Source: Lytechinus variegatus (lineage: Eukaryota > Echinodermata > Echinoidea > Temnopleuroida > Toxopneustidae). From it: 64,000 nt of DNA. Of this stretch, positions 55,143 through 64,000 are shown piece after piece. Under the pieces are notes generated by a model. The model searched no databases. It worked only from the letters and a program-made list of their open reading frames with translations, and was not told the origin of the DNA. Positions within the stretch are counted from its first letter, which is position 1. Every line of letters begins with the position of its first letter. The position numbers and the translations under genes were made by a program. The DNA is taken from positions 61,563,197 to 61,627,196 of the forward strand of contig NC_054741.1 of the NCBI RefSeq assembly GCF_018143015.1. Direction: 5' to 3'.

Positions 55143-56978
55143 TAGGGGCGGATCCAGCTTTCGCCAATAAGGGGGGAGGGGGAAAAAAATCCTCAATATT
55201 TTCCAAGATCGGCCACTCAAAGATGATTTTTGTTTGTTTCTTTATAACAGTCATCTTTTTTGCTTTATTCGTAACATAGTAGTCTCATAAGCCATATTCA
55301 AATAGTGCGAGCGCGAAGCGCAAGCTATTTTTTTTGTTATAAATTTGATGCATGTTGTCCTGAAAATCGAACATTCTGGGCAATGTTTGTGATCCTTAAC
55401 AAAATGCGTATATAAACTGATCGAAAAGGGACTTGTTGAGGACTGTTTGTAGTTAGCCATATAGCGATACATATTCAATAATCAAATAAAGCGAGCGCGA
55501 AGCGCGAGCTGAAAAGTTTTGACACTTCAACTTAAACATGGAAATTCTAAGCATATTTTATAATCATGGGAAGGGTAGGCATATAACTAAACAATGCGAG
55601 CGCGAAGCGTGAGCGGAAAAAAGGAGATTTAGACCTAAAAACGGGTCATTCTATTAATGTTTTGTAAATCATGAGAAGAATGGGTAATTGGGTATAATGT
55701 GAGAGCGAAACGCGAGCAGAAAATTTTAGTCTGAAATTTTGATAATAATTTAAGCATGTTTTAGTTAAGAACAAACTGTGTATCTCAATAAACATGGGTG
55801 CGTGTGTTTAAAATTTATACCTATATAGTATTTGGGCATTCTATATTTCTTATCATGAAAATCAATAATGTGATTGAGAAGTGCGAGCTGAAAATGTTTG
55901 ATATTCCTATCCAAAAAAGGGTCAATTTAAGCAATAATTCAAGCACTATGTAGGAAAATTGTAAAGTGAATATTATGGATCACTCTTAATCAATGATGTG
56001 AGTGCGAAGTGCAAGCTGATATTTTTATTTTTTTTATCTATAGGACCTGGACATTCTAAGGAACAATAATTTGTCATATGACTTTGAGTGATGACTTTTT
56101 TCTATTCCCTTCTTAAGCGCGAGATATTCCATTCTGGAACAAAGAGACAATTTAATTATTAGGAATTCATGAAAATGTTATTTTTGTATTCATTAATCTA
56201 TAATAAGCCTAATGACAACTCGATATTTGTTGATACTAATTCCTGAAAACTGGACATTAAGAGGATGCATGGGTTAATATATTTTTAACAAATTAATGAG
56301 AGCGCAAATGGCGATGTCATGAAAAGGGGATGTTATAGTAGTTTGTTATAGAATTACTCATTATAGAGGAAATCATCGAGGCACACATTTCTCTTCAATC
56401 AAAATGCGAGCGCGCAGCGATGGCTGATAGGTTTTGACAATTAAACCTGAAAAGGGATATTTTGAGAACTTTATGGAATACACGAGGAGAATACTGAGGT
56501 ACCTGCTAAAACAATTAACGTGCATGAGCGCGCAGCGCGAGCTGAAAATGTTGACCCTGAGACAATAAAACAGACATTTTACAGAACACCTTTTGAAAAT
56601 CAATTCATAAATTAAACAAAACAATGAAAGCTCGATATCGGGGCTGGAATATGTTTTGTATATTGACTTCCAAACTTGATACTTTAAGCTTTATATCAGC
56701 CTACTGAGGAAGAATCTCATGTAGGCCTATCTCATCAAACATGCAATGCGAACGCGAAGAGTGAGCGAAAACGTTATATAGTGACATGAAAGGATTTTTT
56801 ATTTCATTTTTCAAGTCGTCCCCTCAACTTATTTTATTCACTCTTCTTCATCCTCTTATTTTCTCCACTCTTTTCTCTTCTTTTTCTTTTTTAAATGCCT
56901 TTCCCTTTTTTATTTTTTCTCCGCCAATAGGGGGTTCCGGCCTTGCGAGCCCATTGGCCCCCTAGATCCGCCTTTGCA
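55143..56978. mobile_element. GGCGGATCCAGG-ended element, long copy with satellite
   Basis: The ends GGGGCGGATCCAGCTTTCGC and CTAGATCCGCCTTTGC are inverted. The interior holds at least eight degenerate units with the box GCGAGCGCGAAGCGCGAGC (for example near 55309, 55491, 55598, 56406, 56526 and 56748), i.e. the complement orientation of 53196-53695. Several short open frames across it are not genes. Confidence 0.75.
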
Positions 56979-57099
56979 AATTTGACAAGCAAAAAGGTTT
57001 CACTAATACAAAGTGAAGGTGGTTTTGGTGCCAAGAAATTTGATAAGCTAAAAAAGGGTTTTAACACAAGAAGTTGTTAATTTTCCATACATTTCTCCT

Positions 57100-58330
57100 A
57101 TGTGACACACCAAGCAGAGTTCGATGGGGTGCTGCCAATGGATAACAATACACGCAGCACCCCCAGGGAAAATCTTGGGGTGCTTCAGCAGCGGCATAAC
57201 AGGGGTCGGTGGGCGGGGGGGGGGGGAAGAGCCAAAATTTCCCGGTTATATCATGGTATGAACAGGCGTAATCGTATAATGAGGCGACTATGTTGAGAAG
57301 GCCAGATATTGTGTATGGGGCAAAATTTATCTTTAAAAAAAGTTGCGAGCGAGCGAAGCGAGCGAGAAAAATTTGACTTTTTTAATACAAAAATCCAATT
57401 TTGTGATAGATTTTGACATGATATCCATGCAGAGAATAACATATTTCACTCTTCTCTCTTTAGAATCCCTTTTTTGTGGTCTGTATGATATATATAATAC
57501 GCCACTGTGCAGGATTCTTTGCGGCAGTAGAGTGAGAGTAAAAAAAAAAAAAAACGAGGGGCGCAGTATAGCACATGTGCTAAAAAGCTGCTTTATATTA
57601 GTCCCGAGGGAGCGATAAAAAAGTCACCTTTTCATGAGAATCTAACTTTGAGATATTTTTGACATTATATTCAGTGAATAAAATCATATCCTTCACTTTT
57701 CCTTTGCTTTTCTTTCCTCCTTTTTTGTTCTTGTTTGTAGAACTTTTTGGAGCCATGGCCCAACCATTTCATTCGCAGTCCTGTGCTGCTGGGGTCCGGG
57801 GCGGAGCCCCCGGAACTTCTTGATATCAAAGCCATTTAAACCTCGCAGATTGCCGCTATTATTAATCAAATCGCGGGCGTATACAGAATATAGCTTTACA
57901 TGCACAACACATTTATTCAATCCAGTTGCTTAATGAACATGATGAACCAAATATTTTTAGGGGGCAAAATATAGCAATGTGGGAAAAATTTGTAAAAAGT
58001 CGCCAGCGTGCAAAGTGAGCTGGAAAAAAGAAATTGCCTTTCGAAATTAAATTCTAATTATGTAATAGATTTTTCCATTATATTCAGCAAATAACACATT
58101 TCATTTTTTCTAATCATTTCATTATACTGTGTCACCTTTAATTTCTCTTATATCCTCTTGGGTGTGGAATCAAGACCTTGGGTGTGGAACTCCCCCCCCC
58201 GCGCATGTATGCCAACGATTGAACGGGGGGCGTTATTTAGAGCCATTTGAAGGTTATAAAATAATGAAAATCGAGCCCCTACTGCGTGGGGTCTGGGCAA
58301 AGCCCCGGTAGCTTATTGGCATAAAATTTA
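57100..58330. repeat. Degenerate repeat units with GAGCGAGCGAAGCGAGCG and GC-rich hairpins
   Basis: Related blocks recur near 57343-57450, 57605-57695 and 57990-58110 (GAGCGAGCGAAG-like box, then GACATTATATTCAG-like and AATAACATATTTCA-like pieces). GC hairpins GGGGCGGAGCCCC (57797) and GGGCAAAGCCCC (58292) separate them. No terminal repeats were established. Confidence 0.6.
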
Positions 58331-58493
58331 GCAAGCTTATAGCACAATGTTGTATGCAGTCCATCTTTCTTTTCCTCTCTTCAACTCCAATCATCGGCAG
58401 CCCGGTCGTGTTATTATTTTTTCTTATCCCTTTTCTTTGTTTTCCAATTTAGCTTTGGATTAATTATATTCTACCTTCGTTTCCCGCTATCAA

Positions 58494-60808
58494 GGGCGCC
58501 GGAAGCGGGGGGGGGGGGGGGGGCAGGGGGGGCACTTGCCCCCCAAATAAAATTTTGGGGGGGCAAAACGAGATTTTGCCCCCCCCTAAAGAAAAAAATG
58601 ATAAATTATTCAAGGACAAAAGTAAACGATGAAGGCACTTTTCTGCCTAAAAATTGTCATTTCCATTGTCAAAAATAAAAAAATGTCGCCCCTGACGGGG
58701 CAATTACATAATCATAGTAAGCCTCGAGTCTTTTGACGAACATGTCCCTCTGTGAAACATACCTTTGAGAAGCCCCTTTTCCATCTTATTACAGTGTGAT
58801 AACGTTTAACATTTTAATGAATACATTTCAGACTAAAACCTATAATGGCAAACTGAATGTGGTTCACCAATGCAATGCTGGCTGTGTCGGCTAACAAACG
58901 CGCGGTCCCCAGAAACGCTCAGACCGGACCCGATATCACTAACGCGCTTGAATGCAAGTTACTCGAGCAACATTATGGAATATGAAAATGACTGTAAAAC
59001 AGAAAAGGTTAAGGAGTTAAAGAGGCTTTAGTAGTTGGATTATTGGATAAATGAGTAGATGCTAGCTTGAGCCGGCGAATTGAGTGCAGAGCAGGTGTAC
59101 TTATTTATCAAATACTCAATCCTCTTCTACCTTTTCTGGTTTACTCTCTTTTTCAGGACTACGCGCATTTAAACAAAAAATTACTCGACTATCAACTGTT
59201 CACTTCCTCCCCTATCGATTTCACTTCTTCCTCTGGCACTTTTTCGAAAACTCCACTTGGTGTACCGACAACCATATCTGCTATTGGAATGTAATTGTTT
59301 TCTTCTAATAATCTTACATAATGTACATTATGAACTGCGGTAGTTTGTTAAAGGGATGGTCCGGGCTAGAGTAGAATTCACTGAGCAAGATGTTGAAAAT
59401 TTCATCAAAATCGGATAACAAATAACAAATTTATTGAATTTAAAATGTTTAGCAATATTTTGTGAAAACAGTCGTCATGAATATTCATTAGGTGGGCTGA
59501 TGATGTCACATCTCCACTTGTTCTTTTGTATTTTATTATATGAAAATAGGTTTATTCACATTTTTTCCTCCAAGAACTAGAAAAATTGGATTGACATCCG
59601 ATTTAGTGCATTAGATATTGCTTCAACTTATTTCATTATAAGGGAGACATATTATTCACACAAGTATGAAATAATGAAAAAAAATATGATTTTATTTAAT
59701 AACATAAGAAAACAGAAAGAGGAGATGTGACATCATCAGCCCACCTAATTAATATTCATGACGACTGTTTTTCACAAAATATTGCTAAATTTTAAACGTC
59801 AATAATTTTATTATTTGTTATCCGATTTTGATGAAATTTTCGGCATTTTGCTCAGTGAATTCTACTCTATGTATTAAGATATAAATATTTTCAGCCGGAA
59901 CATCCCTTTAATCAGTTCATTATTATTTACAAATGAATATTTCCTGGAATTTGATAATCATCATTTCCTAGTTATGGTCACATTTTCCCCGGAAAATATG
60001 TGTAAAGAAAAATGATTTTGAAGGGGTCATCTAAAAGTGCTTCCCAGCCATACAAAACATGCAAAAGGAAACACATAAATCGAGTAATGAATGTTTTAAA
60101 CTTTAATGATTTTCAGAAAAGTTTTAAATTGTTAGACAATTAAGCTTGACATATTTCTTTTTCCTTCAGTTACAAAATATGAAATGTATTGCCCATGCAT
60201 GGATAATCAGGGACTATCTCCAATGCTGATGTCAGAAATGATTTGCATAGAATGGGTATTTAAGTGCTTATTGACGTCTGCCACGTCAAAACAGTATGAC
60301 ATTCATTAGAATTTATTTTGTGTCTGTTGTTGCGCTTCTTCTGCTTAATACGCTCCTTGTTCTGACAGGAATTACTTGAAACTTATGATGATTGTGCTCT
60401 CTCGTGTCGTCCGTTTATGTAAATGTACATATAAATATTACTGAAAGGATATTGCATGAAAAATGTAATTTCTGGTATTTTGAGTCAATATAGGAAATTT
60501 AATTGATCAGACACAAAAAACACATTCCGAAGCGATCGTTTTGCGCGTAGATTTCAAAGGTTCTCATAGATTTTGAGTATAGTCTTTCGTAGTGAATTAT
60601 ATAAATTATGTTTGAATTTCAGAAAATTTATTTTTGAACGCTCTTAGAAACGCAACTTTTACACTCAGTTTTTACACAAAGTCCTTACCGTAGGGGGAGG
60701 GGGTCCCACACCCTCTCCCGCTCGATCGCTTCGGTATCTCACGCTGTAAAAAATATTGTGCCCCCTTAGGGATTTTGCCCCCCAAAACTGAAAGTGTTCC
60801 GGCGCGCC
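58494..60808. mobile_element. GGGCGCCGGAA-ended element with nested insertion
   Basis: The ends GGGCGCCGGAAGCGGGGG and GTTCCGGCGCGCCT are imperfect inverted repeats. Subterminal blocks TTGCCCCCC and AAATTTTGGGG/GGATTTTGCCCCCC agree on both sides. Another transposon is nested at 59352-59907. No transposase is recognised. Confidence 0.6.
59352..59907. mobile_element. TTAA-flanked fold-back element
   Basis: Exactly flanked by TTAA at 59348-59351 and 59908-59911. The ends AGGGATGGTCCGG and CCGGAACATCCCT start arms of about 190 bp that are inverted copies, with shared GGTGGGCTGATGATGTCACA and AATTTCATCAAAATCGGATA. It is the best-preserved of the TTAA family here. Confidence 0.92.
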
Positions 60809-61777
60809 TGCCCGCTATTGTTTGCCATCTTGTCATCTTTTAATTTATTTCCCACCGTGCTATTGCATTACATTTAGGCCTATTTCGGAATGATTTGTTC
60901 ATTCTCAAATGTTATTCTTTCGTACATTTTTCCGCTTTCCTTCATTTCTATTTAAAAAAAATTTCTTCGTTTTCTTTTCCCGTTCCCTTTCCTTTTCCTC
61001 CTTTTCACCTTTTCTCCCTCCTTTTGTTCTTTTTTTCCGTTTTTCTTTTATTTTCCGGCGGTAAAATCCGCCAGGGGGCAGCTTGCCCCCCCTCGCCTGT
61101 TACGCCACTGTGCTTCAGTACCCCTGCTTCCCGGGTCGATCCATGGACAAAACTTTCCAGAGACTGTCATAAAAGCAGAGATAAATCCATATCCCAATCC
61201 CCGTGTTTAGTTGGAACATCGCATTCGATGAGCTGGCAGAGGGAAAGTGTGCTGCTGCCCTCTATCGCTACTGTTGTGGGAGAAAATTGCTGCGCTCGGA
61301 GCACAATAGCGGCGCCACGGCTCCGATGATGGTCTGTGTAGTCTGAAGCAGGAGAATGGTTTTCACAGGCCAGTGATTGGCGGCCAGAATGGGTCGGTTT
61401 CAAACGATCAAGGCCACTCGACCGTTTTTTATACATCGCTTTCGCTTCAACATGCATTTTCCTTGGATGAATAATAATTTATTCGACGAACTTGGGGAAA
61501 GTGCTCTTGAATTTTGTTTGCAAGGCTTTTCTTGGTGACTGATAAGCGTTTTCTGAGAGGTCGTGTTAGAACATCTGAAGTAAGAGGGGTGAGACACCTA
61601 CCAGCATCCCTCGGTGAGAGTGCGGTGACGTTATAAGGAAGCACCTGTCTGCCAGTGTGTCGCCGAACCAGGGTGGGGGACATATGCGGATAAAAGAAAA
61701 CTTTAAGCGGGTAAGTCTCACCCCACCCACGTGTATCCATTTATGCATAACTCGATACTTAAGACATATAGACTTAC

Positions 61778-61910
61778 CACCTTCTTCGCCTGTCATCGAC
61801 ACGAAAACTGATAGGATTTCATAGTACGGAAGCATCACGATGGTGCACCCTAAAGCTACGGCATAGCATAGCTCGCTGCAACCGTCCTGGGATTCTTTAC
61901 ATCTATCTAG
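61778..61910 (-). CDS. Candidate internal exon of an unrecognised gene
   Basis: It is bounded by a strong acceptor (TTTTTCTTTCTCCGCGACAG) and a strong donor (GGTG|GTAAGTC). Only one frame is open through its 133 bases: 44 codons starting LDRCKESQDGCSELCYAVAL and continuing with a hydrophobic GCTIVMLPYYEILSVFVSM segment. This could be an extracellular piece followed by a membrane helix. No family is recognised and no neighbouring exon was joined. Confidence 0.35.
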
Positions 61911-62044
61911 CTGTCGCGGAGAAAGAAAAACAAAACCAATATTTTATCGTCTTGCATATGACACAGGTTGTCAAGTGGATGTATCCAGCTGCAGTTGTTA
62001 TAATTGAATTTGAGGTGCATCGGCTACCGTGATCATTGACCACG

Positions 62045-62120
62045 ATGGGAGTTACGAGGAAAACGATGACCATGTGGTGGTTGCACACGACATTGATGTA
62101 TATCATCATGAACATTACAG
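62045..62120 (+). CDS. Candidate first exon with signal-peptide-like start
   Basis: ATG opens MGVTRKTMTMWWLHTTLMYI, then IMNITG, with a good donor ACAG|GTAAGA. The short basic start and hydrophobic run resemble a signal peptide. No downstream exon is seen before the window end, so it may be chance. Confidence 0.22.
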
Positions 62121-62293
62121 GTAAGAATTTTTACCTTTTTGACATTATAAATTACTTTTTGGGTGTCTTAATTAAGTCGAAAAGAACTGCGCTCGTTATT
62201 ATCTCACAATGAATGAAACACAATTACTGATGGAGATTTTATGAAAAAAATATAATAAGATCGAAAATAAAACGATGATGATGATGATGACGA

Positions 62294-62572
62294 TAATGAT
62301 GGGAATAACGGAGGATCATGGTGGTCTTTCAAGTCTTTCAAGGGATTTAGAATAAGGGGAGAAATGCGGTAGGCGAACGAGAGAGCCTTTAAAAAGTTGC
62401 TTCATGTAGTCCATTAAAGAGGATAAGGGTAATTATCATCAACTAAAAGACTTCAGAAGAAAAGGGAAACGGAGAAATATAAATTATTTATATAAAAAAT
62501 AAGGCACAGTTGAGATTCGTTTAATGAAAAGTCATTCGTTTAATGATGGGAATAACGGAGGATCATGGTGGT
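62294..62572 (+). repeat. 206 bp segment inserted in a microsatellite, with 32 bp flanking duplication
   Basis: 62331-62536 copies 54489-54694. It is bounded by identical 32-base direct repeats (62294-62325 and 62541-62572) of the local GAT-rich sequence. At the left junction TCTTTCAAG is doubled. At the right junction ATTCGTTTAATGA is repeated from within the copied segment. Confidence 0.9.
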
Positions 62573-62574
62573 GG

Positions 62575-63148
62575 TGATGGTAATGATGGTGATGATGTAA
62601 CGATGATGGCGACAGAGATAATTGAGGATAATGGTGGTTCTGTGGTGGTGATGATGGTGCTGCTGCTGCTGATGATGATGACATGGATGATGGCGATGGT
62701 TATGATGATGATGATCGGATGGCGATGATTATAATGATGATGATGATGGTAATGATGGTGATGATGATGATGATGTAACGATGATGACGATAGAGATAAT
62801 TGAGGATAATGGTGGTTCTGTGGTGGTGATGATGGTGGTGCTGCTGCTGCTGATGATGACATGGATGATGGCGATGATTATGATGATGATGATGATGATG
62901 GCGATGATTATAATGATGATGATGATGGTAATGATGGTGATGATGATGATGTAACGATGATGACGACAGAGATAATTGAGGATAATGGTGGTTCTGTGGT
63001 GGTGGTGGTGCTGCTGCTGATGATGATGTTGACATCATTGACATGGATGATGGCGATGATTATGATGATGATGATGATGGCGATGATTATAATGATGATG
63101 ATGATGACGATGATGATGGTTATGGTTACAATTGTGTTTTTTTTTATA
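62575..63148 (+). repeat. GAT-rich tandem array, three units of about 177 bp
   Basis: The marker TAACGATGATG recurs at 62598, 62776 and 62952 (spacing 178 and 176). Each unit also has GAGATAATTGAGGATAATGG and GACATGGATGATGGCGATG blocks. Long poly-histidine and poly-aspartate frames on the two strands come from the repeat. Confidence 0.92.
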
Positions 63149-63228
63149 TAAATTCCGTTTTGGGGGAATTTTATAGTTGCATATAACTACTGTACATGCT
63201 GAAAATGGGGGCAAAACACAAAAGTGAA

Positions 63229-63366
63229 TGGTGATTTTGGTGATAGTGATGATGTTGACGACGCAGCTGTTATCTCTCCTGTTGATGTTGGTGTTGATGG
63301 TAATATTGATGAGGATGTTGTTGTTGTTGATGATGATGATGGTGGTGGTGGTGGTGGTGGCGATGA
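63229..63366 (+). repeat. GATGTTG/GGT simple repeats
   Basis: Imperfect GTTGAT and GGTGGTGGT runs continue the array composition after a 75 bp non-repeat break. Confidence 0.85.
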
Positions 63367-64000
63367 GGTAGCTTATCTGTGCATCTACCATGCATGATTT
63401 TTGTAACTGTTTCACCACGGAATTACATCCCTAGTTTCACACACCAATGCGCATGTGCTTGTATTAACAAGTACAACCGGATACGAAATGATCAAGAATT
63501 TTAAAGTTTCTTAAATAATATTTCGACATGGATTTAACGCCTTTCAAGCATTCATCAGCACCGTTGTTGTTATGATCATGCTGTTCACCACTGGAATGGA
63601 TATGACTGAGAAACTTGGCATAATATCTATAAATCAATATTGCTGTCCTGCACATTGCCTAATGACCCCCGAAGTCACCGCCATAGATTTCAGCGAAGAG
63701 CTCTGCAAACATAGCAGCTGATTCCACGAGCTATGTTCTACTTTTATTAAAGGGTCATATTATCAATAAAAACCGAGTTATGCGAAATACGATTATAAAA
63801 GGCGTTTTATTGTCCCTATTCGATATTGCTTTAATGGTTTGAATGATACGAATTATCCTATTTCGTGCAATCTATTTTATGTTTTCACACATCCGGAAAT
63901 GGCAGTTCTCGTGATTTAGACTCAATACATTACTAAAGCAATTGATATGCGCAAAACATAATGTCGTTTACATTATATATGAAAGATAAGCAGTAAATGG
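63367..64000. other. Unassigned right end
   Basis: No gene, RNA or repeat is recognised. A 63-residue - strand frame here has no features. Confidence 0.4.

Noticed and set aside
53196..57360. CRISPR-like regular spacing of a conserved box
   Set aside because: The genome is animal. Units drift in length and spacers are related to each other, so this is a satellite inside transposons.
61167..61740. - strand frames of 96-97 residues downstream of the candidate exon at 61778
   Set aside because: No phase-compatible acceptor with a convincing continuation was found; they overlap each other in different frames.
62563..63418. Open frames rich in His, Ser, Asp or Ile
   Set aside because: They follow directly from GAT/ATC tandem repeats; there are open frames on both strands and none has a domain.

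Overview
The window is invertebrate animal DNA: AT-rich, with intron-split genes and very many small inverted-repeat transposons. Gene content and repeat style (Harbinger, Kolobok/piggyBac-like TTAA elements, fold-back elements, a tRNA-derived SINE) suggest a marine deuterostome, most likely an echinoderm and perhaps a sea urchin. That is inference; no lineage-specific marker was tested.

Two housekeeping genes are secure. BUD23 (18S rRNA guanine-N7 methyltransferase) runs on the + strand. Nine coding exons from 3204 to 15569 encode all but roughly the first 19 residues; the first exon was not found and probably lies left of the window. RAN (nuclear transport GTPase) runs on the - strand. Six coding exons between 42096 and 34863 give a complete 225-residue protein, and a likely 5' untranslated exon with a strong donor lies at about 47959-48050. 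A third - strand gene is partly visible at 50756-49560 and is not recognised. Two candidate single exons lie at 61778-61910 (-) and 62045-62120 (+).

The layout is as follows. 1-3200: repeats and the leading part of the BUD23 locus. 3204-16280: BUD23, with many intronic elements. 17-19 kb: small elements. 19017-30975: a roughly 12 kb Harbinger transposon with terminal inverted repeats, a broken HARBI1-type transposase on - and remnants of its partner gene on +. 31-34.8 kb: quiet, RAN 3' side. 34.9-48 kb: RAN, with introns full of elements. 49.5-51.3 kb: the unknown gene and its upstream region. 51.6-61 kb: almost entirely mobile elements and satellites. 62.3-63.4 kb: GAT-rich tandem repeats containing a copied 206 bp segment. 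63.4-64 kb: nothing recognised.

No new multi-gene biological system was found. The most unusual signals are these: a dispersed element (three full copies) whose internal repeats carry 12 perfect DR1 nuclear-receptor sites with conserved spacing; a 3' half of tRNA-Leu(UAG) that includes the post-transcriptional CCA; a 206 bp segment copied into a microsatellite with template-switch signatures; and a 752 bp near-perfect fold-back element in RAN intron 1.
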